Origin: an uncultured Hyphomonadaceae bacterium | GTDB taxonomy: Bacteria; Pseudomonadota; Alphaproteobacteria; Caulobacterales; Hyphomonadaceae | NCBI GenBank assembly: GCA_938084575.1 | Contig: CALKFG010000006.1 | Location: forward strand, 161,579-225,578 | Direction of reading: 5' to 3' | Length of the DNA: 64,000 nt | Part shown: positions 22,080-31,703 of the stretch, in pieces | How the letters are laid out: each line of letters begins with the position of its first letter | Position numbering within the stretch: the first letter of the stretch is position 1 | Translations under genes and position numbers: made by a program | The notes under the pieces: model-generated | Databases searched by the model: none | The model's input: the letters and a program-made list of their open reading frames with translations, nothing else | Told to the model about the DNA's origin: nothing

Positions 22080-23489
22080 TCAGCCCGGATGGATCATGTT
22101 CTCCGGGCGAACAATGGCGTCGAAATCCTCTGCCGGAATACCGTCCTTGACCGCTTCCTCACGCAGGGTGGTGCCATTTTTATGTGCCAGCTTGGCGATT
22201 TTGGCCGCCCGGTCGTAGCCATATTTTTCCTTCAGGGGCGTCACCAGCATCAGGGAATTGTCGAGGCCGCGCTTGATATTGTCGAGACGGGGCTCGATGC
22301 CGACAATGCAGTTGTCCGTAAAAGATATGGCGGCGTCGGCCAGCAGGCGGATCGACTGGAGCAGATTGTAACTCATCATCGGGTTGAAGACGTTGAGTTC
22401 GAAATGGCCCTGGCTGCCGGCGAAGCCGACCGCCGCATTGTTGCCGTGAATATGGGCACAGACCTGGGTCAGGGCTTCGCATTGGGTCGGGTTGACCTTG
22501 CCGGGCATGATAGAGCTGCCCGGCTCATTTTCGGGCAGCGCCAGCTCGCCAAGGCCGGAGCGCGGGCCGGAACCGAGGAACCGGATATCATTGGCAATCT
22601 TGAAACAGGCCATGGCGGCGGTGGTGATCGCGCCATGGGCAAACACCATGGCGTCATGCGCGGCGAGCGCTTCGAACTTGTTTGGCGCGGTGATAAAATT
22701 CAACGCCGTAATCTGGGCGATCTTGTCGGCCACGCCCTCGGCGAAGCCCAGCGGGGCCGACAGGCCTGTTCCCACGGCCGTGCCGCCCTGGGCAATTTCC
22801 AGCAGACCCGGCAGCGCAGCTTCGATCCGGTCAATGCCGCGGCGGACCTGGTGGGCGTAACCGGAGAATTCCTGACCGAGCGTCACTGGCGTGGCGTCCT
22901 GCGTGTGGGTTCGGCCGATCTTGATAATGTCCGCCCAGGCCTGCGCCTTGTCATTCAGGGCATTCTGTAATTGCTGCAGGGCGGGCACAAGGCGGTGGGT
23001 GATTTCTTCCGCGGCCGCGATATGCATGGCGGTCGGAAACGTGTCATTTGAGCTTTGCGACATGTTGCAGTGGTCATTCGGATGCACGGGTGTCTTCGAC
23101 CCCATCTGACCACCAAGCAGCTCGATGGCGCGATTGGAAATGACCTCATTGGCATTCATATTCGACTGCGTGCCCGAGCCTGTCTGCCAGACCACCAGCG
23201 GGAAATGCGCGTCGAGCTTGCCTTCAATGACTTCATTGGCCGCGGTTATGATGGCGTCGCCGCGGGTCCTATCCAGCTTGCCAAGGGCCATGTTGGTTTC
23301 CGCCGCAGCGCGTTTGACGATACCAAGGGCGCGTATGACCGGCTGCGGCTGGGTTTCCCAGCCAATCTTGAAATTTCCAAGGCTGCGCTGGGCCTGAGCG
23401 CCCCAGTATCGGTCACCGGGGACGCTGACAGGTCCCATCGTGTCGCTTTCAATTCGCGGTGCTGTCTTAGACTGCCCGTCCTGGCCCAT
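22080..23489 (-). CDS. fumC: Class II fumarate hydratase
   Basis: FumC interconverts fumarate and malate in the TCA cycle without an iron-sulfur cluster. The 469-residue product has the superfamily signature [10 protein letters not shown], the catalytic His in the [10 protein letters not shown] region, [10 protein letters not shown], and [21 protein letters not shown] precedes the start. It heads a three-gene cluster with a 98-aa hypothetical protein and a DUF4169 protein. It is divergent from the glycosyltransferase gene across a 227-base gap in which I see no other feature. Confidence 0.97.
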   Translation of the reverse strand: MGQDGQSKTAPRIESDTMGPVSVPGDRYWGAQAQRSLGNFKIGWETQPQPVIRALGIVKRAAAETNMALGKLDRTRGDAIITAANEVIEGKLDAHFPLVVWQTGSGTQSNMNANEVISNRAIELLGGQMGSKTPVHPNDHCNMSQSSNDTFPTAMHIAAAEEITHRLVPALQQLQNALNDKAQAWADIIKIGRTHTQDATPVTLGQEFSGYAHQVRRGIDRIEAALPGLLEIAQGGTAVGTGLSAPLGFAEGVADKIAQITALNFITAPNKFEALAAHDAMVFAHGAITTAAMACFKIANDIRFLGSGPRSGLGELALPENEPGSSIMPGKVNPTQCEALTQVCAHIHGNNAAVGFAGSQGHFELNVFNPMMSYNLLQSIRLLADAAISFTDNCIVGIEPRLDNIKRGLDNSLMLVTPLKEKYGYDRAAKIAKLAHKNGTTLREEAVKDGIPAEDFDAIVRPENMIHPG

Positions 23490-23716
23490 ATTCGCCTCCT
23501 CATATCAAGATCTCGACCGGGCTTTAGCATGTCGTGACGCGCCGGCAAGCCTGCATGCGGACCCGCCATCGGCGGCAGGCCGGCCGGGTGGTATGGCAGG
23601 GTCGGCTTGGTGTGCATTCACACCCAAAAGCGGGTATGGCTTTTGCAGGACGCTGACCGCGCGTTTCGAGAAGGGCGTCGGTGCCCGCCGGTGGCAGAGG
23701 ATAAAGGCGACAAGAG

Positions 23717-24664
23717 ATGGCAGTGCTACAAATCTCAGCCTGTACGTATCGCCGGCCAGAAGGTCTTCGGGCGCTGTTTGCTTCCCTGGCGGCGATGCAT
23801 CTGCCCGCAGGTGTCGCCGTGTCGTTGTGTATTGTCGACAATGACACTCTGCCCTCGGCGCAGGCCCTTGTCGGGACGCTGGGTGCGTCACTGGATTTTG
23901 AGGTGCGCTATGTGCATGAGGCCCGCCCCGGCATCCCCATGGCCCGGAACCGGGCGCTGGCGCTGGCCGGCGACGCCGACTATGTTGCCTTCATTGACGA
24001 TGATGAGACGGTGGAGCCCGACTGGCTGGTCGAGCTCTGGGCCATGGCCCGCTGCAGCGGCGCCCATTTCGTCCAGGGCCCTGTGATCATGCAGGTGAAG
24101 TCGCCCCATGACCAATGGTGGCTGGAAACTGTCTTTTTTCGTCTGCGTTCATTTCCCGACGGCGCCCCGCGGTCCGAAAGCTGGACCAACAATGTGCTGA
24201 TCGACATGGCCTTCGTCCGGGAAAAGGGCCTGTGCTTCGATGAGCGCCTGGCGCTGGACGGGGGCGAGGACACGCTGTTCTTTCAGGATATGGTGCGCAG
24301 TGGCGGACGCGGCGTGTTCGCTCTCAAGGCGCGGGTGCGGGAGTGTCAGCCACCTGCCCGGCTAAACTGGTCCTGGGGAATGCAGCGCCAGTATCGCACC
24401 GGCGTGACGCGGGCCAATACCGTCCGGTTACGTCGCTCGCGCCCGGTCGCCCTGGCCTATTGCCTGGTGCGCAGCGCCGCCATGGCGGCGGTTGGCTGCA
24501 GCCACCTCCTGACCTGTCCGCTGCGCGGGCGACGGGGCCTGGCCAATGGGATCGCCCTGCTGTGTCGCAGCGCCGGGATCCTGTTGGGGGCGTTCGGGGC
24601 CCGCCACCTTGAATATGGCCGCGGACCAGGCGCGCCGGCCGGCGACAAAAGTACCGCGGGTTGA
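23717..24664 (+). CDS. Family 2 glycosyltransferase
   Basis: A 315-residue GT-A-fold enzyme. The N-terminal ISACTYRRPEGLRAL and IVDND nucleotide-binding strands are followed by the metal-binding DDDE (AFIDDDETVEPDW) near residue 94. GGEDTLFFQDM near residue 180 is the typical acceptor/base region. The C-terminal ~70 residues are Arg-rich with a weakly hydrophobic segment (~245-295) that may attach to the membrane. No other polysaccharide genes are near. The sugar and acceptor are unknown. Confidence 0.88.
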   Translation: MAVLQISACTYRRPEGLRALFASLAAMHLPAGVAVSLCIVDNDTLPSAQALVGTLGASLDFEVRYVHEARPGIPMARNRALALAGDADYVAFIDDDETVEPDWLVELWAMARCSGAHFVQGPVIMQVKSPHDQWWLETVFFRLRSFPDGAPRSESWTNNVLIDMAFVREKGLCFDERLALDGGEDTLFFQDMVRSGGRGVFALKARVRECQPPARLNWSWGMQRQYRTGVTRANTVRLRRSRPVALAYCLVRSAAMAAVGCSHLLTCPLRGRRGLANGIALLCRSAGILLGAFGARHLEYGRGPGAPAGDKSTAG

Positions 24665-24672
24665 GCCGTCCC

Positions 24673-25461
24673 TCAGGGGGCGGCAAAGACGTCGTTGAGA
24701 TAGGCCGCGGTGCGGACGCCCGCCTGTTTCAGGCGGGTGCGATATGTGGCCCGGTGCTGAAAGACATAATCCCAGGCCAGGTCAGCCGTGTCGGGATACA
24801 GGCCATCGCGGAGAGTGGCGCTCTCCGCCATCCAGACCGCGGGATCGGTCTGCGCCCATGCGGTGACGTCTTCCGGCCGCATGTCCTGCAGCAACCAGGT
24901 CGTCAGCTCGGTATAGGACAGCTGCTCATGATCGATCATCCGGCTGTCCCAGACCGCGTGGAGATTTGTTGGCTCCCGGAAGAAGGTCACCCGGACATCG
25001 TTGCCGCCACGATCGGTGCCGTTGCCGACATGTAGCGGCTGATGCAGATCGCCGATAATGTGGATGATGAAGCGCAGGGCGAGGATCTTCTCTTCACGAT
25101 CGGCCGTCTCGCTGGTCAGGCTTTGGCGGAACCCGTTCAGCGCGGTGACGGCGTCGCCGTCCTCCGGGGGGATTGTCTCGCTGTAGCTCAGGCCTTCCGG
25201 AACGGTCACATAATGCCAGGGATTGGCCTCGCGCTGCCAGAACTCGCCCGGACTGGCCCGCATGAAATCTGGCCAGGTCGAGGCCTCAGCCAGACCTTCT
25301 CGCCCCAGTAGGTCTGCAATCGCGGCTTCGGCATGCGGGCTGAGTTGAGTTTGAGCAATTGCACCGGCAACCCGGTGACCGGTCTTTCCCCAGGCCTGGG
25401 CTGGCCCCGCCAGCAGGGAGGGCAGACAAAACAAAGCGAACAGGCTGGTCAGGCGTGGCAT
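24673..25461 (-). CDS. Secreted S1/P1-type nuclease
   Basis: A 262-residue zinc-dependent nuclease. A signal peptide of 23 residues ends GPAQA; the mature protein begins with Trp (WGKTGHRV), whose amino group and side chain bind zinc in this family. Other ligands are visible: an Asp (STWPDFMR), His in NPWHYVTV, FIIHIIGDLHQPLHVG, and HAVWDSRMI. It is probably exported to the periplasm, where it would degrade single-stranded nucleic acid and supply phosphate or nucleosides. It is convergent with the glycosyltransferase gene, eight bases apart. Confidence 0.92.
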   Translation of the reverse strand: MPRLTSLFALFCLPSLLAGPAQAWGKTGHRVAGAIAQTQLSPHAEAAIADLLGREGLAEASTWPDFMRASPGEFWQREANPWHYVTVPEGLSYSETIPPEDGDAVTALNGFRQSLTSETADREEKILALRFIIHIIGDLHQPLHVGNGTDRGGNDVRVTFFREPTNLHAVWDSRMIDHEQLSYTELTTWLLQDMRPEDVTAWAQTDPAVWMAESATLRDGLYPDTADLAWDYVFQHRATYRTRLKQAGVRTAAYLNDVFAAP

Positions 25462-25568
25462 GCGGCGTCCCCGAATGTGAGTTAAGTACGAAAGTGTACC
25501 ATGATCACATCAATTAGCCATGCCGGGACACAGCCCGGTGCCGGCACATGAACCTCCGGCGCAAGGGT

Positions 25569-26180
25569 TCAGTACACGGTATCAAGGCCGCGAATGCCGG
25601 CGAGACCGGCCACATGGCTGATCCGGCGGGCTGTATGGGCGGTGATGCCGCCAAGGGCATAGACGGGCAGCCCGGCCCGACGGGCCATTTGGCGGAAGCG
25701 GGTCGCGCCTAGGGCCGGACCTGCGCTCGGGCTGGCGGAGGCAAAGACGGTCGAGACCAGAGCGGCATCGACTCCGGCCCATGCCGCCCGGGCCAGTGCG
25801 GCATGGCTATGGGCGCTGACGGTCTGGAGGCCAAAGGCTCCGGCCCAGTGGCGGGCTTCGGCGCCGCGCGCTTCCGGCCAGTGCACGCCATCTGCCCCGA
25901 TCGCCCGGGCCAGTTCCGGATCTCCCCCGATGAGCAGGACAAGGTCCCGTCGGGTCGAAAGATCGGCCAGGGCCCGGGCCATCTGTTGCCGCTCGGGTGC
26001 TCCGAAATGGCGATAGATGACGCCGCTGCCAGGGGGCAGTTTGGCGGCCGTGGCGAGGGGATCAGGGCTGCGGTCCGGATCGGTCAGATAAAGCAGGGGA
26101 GGCAAACCGTGCGGCAAGTGCCGCACCGCGCAGCGCGCTGCATGGCGCAACTTGCGGCGCGCGGTCCGGATGTGGTTCAT
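25569..26180 (-). CDS. Thiamine phosphate synthase-like (ThiE/TenI family) protein
   Basis: A TIM-barrel protein of ~203 residues. PPLLYLTDPDRSPDP matches the ThiE N-terminal strand, DGVHWPE is the conserved Asp/His segment, and VYALGGITAHTARRI gives the phosphate-binding GGI loop. It is divergent enough that TenI-like or non-thiamine roles are possible; no other thi genes are nearby. Start uncertain: ATG 26180 is used, with 26186 possible. The gene lies head-to-head with yggS with only a few bases between starts. Confidence 0.82.
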   Translation of the reverse strand: MNHIRTARRKLRHAARCAVRHLPHGLPPLLYLTDPDRSPDPLATAAKLPPGSGVIYRHFGAPERQQMARALADLSTRRDLVLLIGGDPELARAIGADGVHWPEARGAEARHWAGAFGLQTVSAHSHAALARAAWAGVDAALVSTVFASASPSAGPALGATRFRQMARRAGLPVYALGGITAHTARRISHVAGLAGIRGLDTVY

Positions 26181-26187
26181 AGTCATG

Positions 26188-26859
26188 ATGGACAGGGATA
26201 CAGATTCCACGATGATTGGCGAGACCCGTGCCCGGATCCTCGAGGATATCGGGCCGGGTGTCACCCTTGTGGCGGCGTCCAAACGCCAGCCGGACGACCG
26301 GATAGACGCGGCGCTTGCCGCCGGTCAGCGCGTGTTTGGTGAGAATCGGGTTCAGGAAGCCGAGACACGCTGGGGGCACCGGCGGGACAAGATTGACGGG
26401 GTCGAGTTGCGCCTGATCGGCCCGCTGCAAACCAATAAGGCCGAGCTCGCCGTTACCCTGTTTGATGTCATTGAGACGCTGGATCGCCCGAAGCTTTTGA
26501 AGGCGCTGATCGCGGCGGTGGAGAAGACCGGGGCGTCGCCCCCAGACCTTCTGATACAGGTCAATACCGGGGACGAACCGCAAAAGGCCGGCATTGATGT
26601 GGACGGGCTGGGGCCCCTGATTGACCTGACCCGGAAGAGCTGGCCCGGACGCCTTGTCGGTCTGATGTGCATTCCACCGGTCGAGCAGCCAGCCGCCCCG
26701 CATTTTGCCCTGCTGAAGAGGCTGGCGGACGCGCATGGTCTGGTTCAGCTGTCCATGGGGATGAGCGCAGACTACGCGCTGGCGGCTCAGCTGGGCGCGA
26801 CCCATGTGCGTGTCGGGTCTGGTCTGTTCGGTCAGCGCCCTGCCGCCGCACCCGCCTAG
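26188..26859 (+). CDS. yggS: YggS family pyridoxal phosphate-binding protein
   Basis: A PLP-homeostasis protein (PLPBP family), ~223 residues. The PLP-binding Lys is in VAASKRQPDDRI; GQRVFGENRVQE, LRLIGPLQTNK, SMGMSADY and the C-terminal VRVGSGLFG phosphate-binding region are all present. Start uncertain: ATG 26188 or 26212, neither with a clear ribosome-binding site. The upstream gene reads divergently almost from the same point. The stop overlaps the convergent L,D-transpeptidase gene by four bases (CTAG). Confidence 0.9.
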   Translation: MDRDTDSTMIGETRARILEDIGPGVTLVAASKRQPDDRIDAALAAGQRVFGENRVQEAETRWGHRRDKIDGVELRLIGPLQTNKAELAVTLFDVIETLDRPKLLKALIAAVEKTGASPPDLLIQVNTGDEPQKAGIDVDGLGPLIDLTRKSWPGRLVGLMCIPPVEQPAAPHFALLKRLADAHGLVQLSMGMSADYALAAQLGATHVRVGSGLFGQRPAAAPA

Positions 26860-27368
26860 AAAGTCAGGCTGAGCCGGCTGGTTGGCTGGGCCAGGCGCAG
26901 CAGGGTCAGCATGTCGGGCAGGTCGATGGCGACGCAGCCGCGTGTCGGGCTGAAGTCCGGACGGGCCAGATGAAGGAATACCGCGCTGCCAAGGCCGGGC
27001 CTGACCGGGTCATCATTGTGGCCCAGTTCGACGATGATGTCATATATGTGATCTTCGCGCCAAAGCCCTTCATGGCTGGCCGCGAACGGAATCGTGACTG
27101 GGCGGTTATACAGGGTGTGACCGGGATCATCGCACCAGCCATCCCGGGGGCGCAGCGGTACGCAGGGCAGGTGGGTGTCAGGCCGCGGCAGACGATCAGG
27201 CCTGTAGAACACGCGCCGCAGCGGCCAGGAGCCAAGCGGGCTGGTCCCGTCGCCTTCTCTTTTCTGGCGGGCCGCGACCACGCCGCCGCGCCCGAGCGCA
27301 CACCGGCAGATCAGGGGGCCGCCGGACAATTTCCCACGTGAGGTGGCCGTGAAGTCGAGCACGGACAT
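26856..27368 (-). CDS. L,D-transpeptidase (YkuD) family protein
   Basis: A 170-residue protein consisting almost wholly of the YkuD catalytic domain. The active-site motif is HLARPDFSPTRGCVAI, with the nucleophile Cys and upstream His. No signal peptide is visible, which is odd for an enzyme that cross-links peptidoglycan or attaches proteins in the periplasm. AAAGGAG lies before ATG 27368. Similar short YkuD proteins without an obvious signal are common in alphaproteobacteria. Confidence 0.87.
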   Translation of the reverse strand: MSVLDFTATSRGKLSGGPLICRCALGRGGVVAARQKREGDGTSPLGSWPLRRVFYRPDRLPRPDTHLPCVPLRPRDGWCDDPGHTLYNRPVTIPFAASHEGLWREDHIYDIIVELGHNDDPVRPGLGSAVFLHLARPDFSPTRGCVAIDLPDMLTLLRLAQPTSRLSLTF

Positions 27369-27462
27369 GTCAGCGTCTCCTTTGTGAACCCGTCGGGTCT
27401 GGCTTATAGTTTAAAAAGCCTACTGCTTTCTGATTTCAAGGGGCTCAAACAGGGATTTCATA

Positions 27463-28149
27463 ATGGGGTTCAGCACATCTGTTTTGCTGGTTGATGATGA
27501 TGACGTGCTGCGCCAGGCGCTCGCCGAGCAGTTTCTCAGCCTCGGCGGCTTTCGTGTTCTTCAGGCATCGACACAGGCGGCGGGGCTGAACACGGTGCTG
27601 CAGGAGCAGGTTGATATTATCCTGTTGGACGAGGCGCTGCCCGACACGGATACCGGGTCCGTCTGTGCGTTGATGCGCGCACGCGGTATTCGCGCACCCA
27701 TCCTGATTCTGTCTGGGCGGGGATCCGAGAGAGATCCGCGCTTTGCGCTTGATGCCGGGGCCAGTGACCATATTCAGAAGCCCTTTTTCTTTTTGGCCCT
27801 GCTGACCCGGATTCGGGCACTTGTGCGCAGCTTTGAACAAAGCGAGGCCGCCCAGTTCAGGATTGGGCCCTATCAGTTCTATCCCACTCTCAAGCTTTTG
27901 CTGGCTGATCCGGAACGCCGGATCCGTCTCACGGAAAAGGAAACCAGCATGCTGCGATACCTCTACCGGGCAAGGGGAAAGGCCGTTGGCCGGGACGAGC
28001 TGTTGTCGCAGGTGTGGGGGTATCATGCGGCGGTGACGACCCATACGCTGGAGACGCATGTCTATCGGTTGCGTCAGAAAATAGAGCCGGATCCCGCTGT
28101 CGCCTGCCTGTTGCTGACCGAGGCGGGCGGATACCGACTCGTTCCCTGA
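27463..28149 (+). CDS. OmpR/PhoB-family response regulator
   Basis: A 228-residue two-domain regulator. Receiver 1-120: acidic pocket at VDDDD, phosphoacceptor D56 in IILLDEALPD, Ser84, and K106 in HIQKPFFF. Winged-helix DNA-binding domain ~130-226: LTEKETSMLRYLYRARGKAVGRDELL, then THTLETHVYRLRQKIEPD. No sensor kinase is adjacent, so this is an orphan regulator. The 94-base upstream gap holds an AT-rich stretch (27400-27430) suited to a promoter. Confidence 0.94.
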   Translation: MGFSTSVLLVDDDDVLRQALAEQFLSLGGFRVLQASTQAAGLNTVLQEQVDIILLDEALPDTDTGSVCALMRARGIRAPILILSGRGSERDPRFALDAGASDHIQKPFFFLALLTRIRALVRSFEQSEAAQFRIGPYQFYPTLKLLLADPERRIRLTEKETSMLRYLYRARGKAVGRDELLSQVWGYHAAVTTHTLETHVYRLRQKIEPDPAVACLLLTEAGGYRLVP

Positions 28150-28218
28150 TTGTGCCCCGCACTGCGGCTACGGATTTATCATCTGGTCCAGCTGCTGCCG
28201 GACTGATAAGGCCCATGA

Positions 28219-29112
28219 ATGACAGCGAACCTGCGTTTCGGATTTATCTGCCTGCTGGGCGCCTATATGATATGGGGCGGCCTGCCGATTTATTTCCGGT
28301 CCATGGCGCACTTTTCACCCGCAGAATTGCTGGCTCACAGAATCATCTGGAGCGTTCCGACCGGTCTGATCTTCATTCTGCTTGCGCGCAACTGGCACCA
28401 GCTTGCCGCAGTTATGACGGCTCGGCGGATCGCTTGTCTGTCGGCGTCGGCGGTGCTGATCGGTGCCAACTGGATGATCTATATCTGGGCTGTCAGCGAA
28501 GCCCGGGTGATGGAAGCCAGCCTGGGTTACTATGTCACCCCGCTCTTCAATGTAATTATCGGCGCCATCTTGTTTTCTGATCCCTTGAGCCGGATCCAGT
28601 GGGGGGCGGTCCTGATTGCCGCGATCGGCGTTGCCATGATGACGGCGGCTCTGGGCTATGTGCCTTGGGTCGCCCTTATTCTCAGCATGACCTTTGGCTT
28701 TTACGGCGTGATCCGGAAACAGGTTCAGGTTGACAGCCGGGCCGGATTCCTGGTTGAGGCGTCCGTTCTGGCGCCCTTTGCACTGGGCGGCTTGTTCTGG
28801 CTGGCTGCACAGCCGGGTGGGACAGTTTTTGGCGAGGGGGGCTGGGATATCGCCTGGCTCATGCTGGCCGGTCCGATCACGGCGGTTCCGCTGATCCTGT
28901 TTGCACTGGGGGCTAAACGGGTCCGTTTATCAACCCTGGGCATGATGCAGTACATCGCGCCAACGATCCAGTTCCTGATCTCTGTTGTGGTTTTTGCCGA
29001 GCCGTTTGACCTTCCCCATGCTGTCGCTTTCGCCTTTATCTGGAGTGCCCTGATCATTTTCACGCTCGACAATGTGGTGCGCGAACGCCGGCTCCTGTCC
29101 CAGCCCGCCTGA
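28219..29112 (+). CDS. rarD: EamA family transporter RarD
   Basis: A 297-residue inner-membrane protein with ten predicted helices, of the drug/metabolite transporter superfamily. The N-terminal GAYMIWGGLPIYFRSM and ELLAHRIIWSVP, then GYYVTPLFNVI, are RarD hallmarks. Substrate unknown (chloramphenicol-sensitivity protein in older literature). ATG 28219 is preceded by TAAGG; a nearby ATG at 28214 is in another frame. It lies 69 bases after the response regulator on the same strand. Confidence 0.93.
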   Translation: MTANLRFGFICLLGAYMIWGGLPIYFRSMAHFSPAELLAHRIIWSVPTGLIFILLARNWHQLAAVMTARRIACLSASAVLIGANWMIYIWAVSEARVMEASLGYYVTPLFNVIIGAILFSDPLSRIQWGAVLIAAIGVAMMTAALGYVPWVALILSMTFGFYGVIRKQVQVDSRAGFLVEASVLAPFALGGLFWLAAQPGGTVFGEGGWDIAWLMLAGPITAVPLILFALGAKRVRLSTLGMMQYIAPTIQFLISVVVFAEPFDLPHAVAFAFIWSALIIFTLDNVVRERRLLSQPA

Positions 29113-29127
29113 TCCTGGAGACTCGGA

Positions 29128-30252
29128 TCACAGGCATTGATAAACGGAGTCGATCAGCGCCCGCGCCCGCGGATCACCCTGCAGGCTGTTGGATTGCCGG
29201 TTCATCACATAGGCCATGCTCAGACGCCGTTCGGGATCGGCAAGCGCCATCGACCCGCCCCAGCCGGAATGGCACAGCGTGTCGGGGTTGGGACCATACA
29301 GGCCGAGATTGTTCCGCATCACGCCGCAGGCAAATTCAGTCACATAAGGCAGCACCAGATCCTGGCCGAGGGCGCGGGTCTCCGTCAGGGCCGAAAAGAT
29401 CGCGGGCGGAACGACCTGGCGGCCGTCAAGCACGCCTGCACTGGCATAGGTGTCAAACAAATGAGCTACGGCGGCTGCCGTGCCGTGCCCATTGGCAGAC
29501 GGGATCTCGATTTCGCGCCACCGTTTGGCATTTCGGTCCGCGCTTGCCCAGGGTGTCAGGAAAGCGGCCCGGGTCGCGGCATTGATTTCGCCGAGATCGG
29601 GCAGCGCCCGGGGACGCATCATTTCGGCGATCCGGCCGTGTTCCGCCGCGGGCGTTCCGATGCGGAAGTCACTGTGAGACGGGCCCGTAAACATCTCGCG
29701 CAGACAGGTGCCGAGGCTGCGCCCGTCAATCAGTTTGACCACTGCGCCGATCAGATACCCCCAGCTGAGCGGATGATAGCCATGCGCGGTGCCGGGCGGC
29801 CAGAGCGGCGGCAGGGCAGCGAGGGCTTCGGCACAGGCTCCGGCGTCAAGCCAGAGTGCCGGATCGATGGCATCGGGAAAGCCGGGAAGCCCGGCCTGAT
29901 GGGCCGCCAGTTCGGCAATCGTGATCCGGTCCTTGCCATGGGCTGCGAAGGCCGGCCAGATTTCTGCAACCGGGGTTTCATAGCCGGCGGGGAGCCGGTC
30001 GATGACGGCGGCGAGGACCAGCGCCGCGATCGGCTTGGTTGTCGAATAGACCGGGACCAGCGTGTCTGCGTCCCAGGGCTGGGTTTTCTGGCGGTCACGC
30101 CATCCGCCAAGCAGGTCTACGACCGTGTTTCCGTCAATCCGGACGCAGACGCCGGCACCGAGTTCATGTCCCGCCTCGAAATTTGCCTCGAAGGCGGCTT
30201 TCACCGGCTCGAATCCCGTCGCGACGTGCCCGGAACAGTTAAAATCAGCCAT
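29128..30252 (-). CDS. Serine hydrolase (class C beta-lactamase/EstB family)
   Basis: A 374-residue penicillin-binding-protein-like esterase. The nucleophile motif SxxK is in VYSTTKPI near residue 75, the catalytic Tyr in GYHPLSWGY near 160. HSGWGGS near the C terminus replaces the KTG box. No signal peptide is seen, so it is likely a cytosolic esterase rather than a secreted beta-lactamase. ATG 30252 is preferred (AGGG nine bases upstream) over GTG 30261; the gene then overlaps the end of the upstream GNAT gene by eight bases. Confidence 0.9.
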   Translation of the reverse strand: MADFNCSGHVATGFEPVKAAFEANFEAGHELGAGVCVRIDGNTVVDLLGGWRDRQKTQPWDADTLVPVYSTTKPIAALVLAAVIDRLPAGYETPVAEIWPAFAAHGKDRITIAELAAHQAGLPGFPDAIDPALWLDAGACAEALAALPPLWPPGTAHGYHPLSWGYLIGAVVKLIDGRSLGTCLREMFTGPSHSDFRIGTPAAEHGRIAEMMRPRALPDLGEINAATRAAFLTPWASADRNAKRWREIEIPSANGHGTAAAVAHLFDTYASAGVLDGRQVVPPAIFSALTETRALGQDLVLPYVTEFACGVMRNNLGLYGPNPDTLCHSGWGGSMALADPERRLSMAYVMNRQSNSLQGDPRARALIDSVYQCL

Positions 30253-30739
30253 GGTCGTCACGCCCTGTTTTAAGTGAGGTTGTCATAAGCACACGGTGCA
30301 GTGTTTCGCCGTGGCGCTCAACTGAATCGGGTTTGACCAGGATAAAGCCCATGGCGCGGAAGGCCGGTTCGGCCATCCGGCTGGCATGAACATGAAGCCG
30401 GTCGGTCCCGGCCTGCCGGGCGGCGGCGGCAATATGTGTATACAGCGTCCGGAACAGGCCCTGTCCCCGCCAGGGCGCAGCAATATATGCCAGATCAATA
30501 TCGCCGTGCTGTGTCAGGGTCATGACCCCGACAGGGCCTGTATTCACTTCTGCCAAACAGACAGTCTGGCGCGACAGGCGCAGGGCCCAGGCCGATCCAC
30601 CGGGGGGTGCCGGCATCCAGGCGCGGCGCTGCCGGGGACTGTAGGCGGGGTTGTCCTGATGCACGGCATCATAGACCATTTGACCCAGCCGATCATGGTC
30701 GTCCGGATTTGCCCTGCGATACTGAACGGGGAATGCCAT
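30245..30739 (-). CDS. GNAT family N-acetyltransferase
   Basis: A 164-residue acetyltransferase from ATG 30739 (MAFPVQYRRANPDD). The acetyl-CoA-binding region is IAAPWRGQGLFRTLYTHI, with the Q/RxxGxG/A signature. RMAEPAFRAMGFI is the typical C-terminal helix-strand. Substrate unknown. It overlaps the serine hydrolase gene by eight bases and is divergent from the CitE-like gene, leaving ~80 bases for both promoters. A longer in-frame start at 30796 would run into that gap. Confidence 0.85.
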   Translation of the reverse strand: MAFPVQYRRANPDDHDRLGQMVYDAVHQDNPAYSPRQRRAWMPAPPGGSAWALRLSRQTVCLAEVNTGPVGVMTLTQHGDIDLAYIAAPWRGQGLFRTLYTHIAAAARQAGTDRLHVHASRMAEPAFRAMGFILVKPDSVERHGETLHRVLMTTSLKTGRDDHG

Positions 30740-30818
30740 GTCCTGAATCCGGCTGTTGATTTGGCGCCGAAGGTCAGGCACCTGTGACCCCATCAATGCA
30801 CTGCGTCAAGGAGAAGTC

Positions 30819-31703
30819 ATGTCTGCCACCCGTCCACGCCGGTCCTGCCTTTATATGCCCGGCGCCAATGAACGCGCGCTTGAAAAAGCCAAGACGCTGG
30901 CGGCGGATACGCTGATTTTCGATTTGGAAGACGCCGTCGCTCCCGAGGCGAAAGCCGGGGCCCGGGACATTATCGCCAATGCGCTGAACGCGGGCGGGTA
31001 TGGCGCGCGTGAACTGGTCATTCGCATCAATGGGCTCGACACCGAATGGGGCGCCGATGATCTCCGCGCAGCGGTCGCGGCCAAACCCCATGCCATTCTC
31101 GCACCAAAAGTGGTGTCGGACGCCGATATTGACCGGCTGGACCGGGCGCTTGATGAAGCCGGTGCGCCCGCGGATATGGGCTTGTGGGTGATGATTGAAA
31201 TGCCCCGCGCGCTGTTCAGTCTGGATGAGATCGCGGCGGCCGCCCAGCGCACGCGGCTGACCACCTTTGTCATGGGAACCAATGATCTGGCCAAGGAGAT
31301 GCGGGCGATTAATGATCCACCCCAGCGAACGGCCTTTCAAACCGCGCTGAGCCTCAGCGTTGCGGCCGCAAGGGCCTATGACCTGGTCGCGATTGACGGC
31401 GTGTTTAATGGCATTGGGGACGAGGATGGCCTCGCTGCCGAATGCCGGCAGGGCCGCCTTTTGGGGTTTGATGGCAAGACTCTGATCCATCCCTCCCAGC
31501 TGGCGGCGACAAATGCGATTTTCGCGCCTGCCCCCGCCGATGTTGAGCAGGCTGAGGCGGTGATTGCCGCCTTTGGGGATCCGGCCAATGCGGGCAAGGG
31601 CGTGCTCAGGGTCAACGGCAAGATGACTGAGCTCCTGCATCTTGACGAAGCCCGCCGCACGGTCGCCGTCGACGCCGCGATCCAGGCGCTGAATGCCGGC
31701 TAG
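30819..31703 (+). CDS. HpcH/HpaI aldolase/citrate lyase family protein (CitE-like CoA-ester lyase)
   Basis: A 294-residue TIM-barrel lyase, acting on malyl-CoA, citramalyl-CoA or related thioesters. [18 protein letters not shown] is the CoA-binding N terminus. Metal ligands are expected in FDLEDAVAP and WVMIEMPRA, and [12 protein letters not shown] is the C-terminal signature. AAGGAG precedes ATG 30819, which decides the start. The stop overlaps the convergent rimK fusion gene by four bases (CTAG). The substrate is not fixed by sequence. Confidence 0.9.
   Translation: MSATRPRRSCLYMPGANERALEKAKTLAADTLIFDLEDAVAPEAKAGARDIIANALNAGGYGARELVIRINGLDTEWGADDLRAAVAAKPHAILAPKVVSDADIDRLDRALDEAGAPADMGLWVMIEMPRALFSLDEIAAAAQRTRLTTFVMGTNDLAKEMRAINDPPQRTAFQTALSLSVAAARAYDLVAIDGVFNGIGDEDGLAAECRQGRLLGFDGKTLIHPSQLAATNAIFAPAPADVEQAEAVIAAFGDPANAGKGVLRVNGKMTELLHLDEARRTVAVDAAIQALNAG

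Noticed and set aside
25530..25560. GC-rich inverted repeat (CCGGG...CCCGG and GTGCCGGCAC) upstream of the S1/P1 nuclease gene as a terminator
   Set aside because: The stems are short, there is no T-run and the sequence is GC-biased, so chance pairing is likely.
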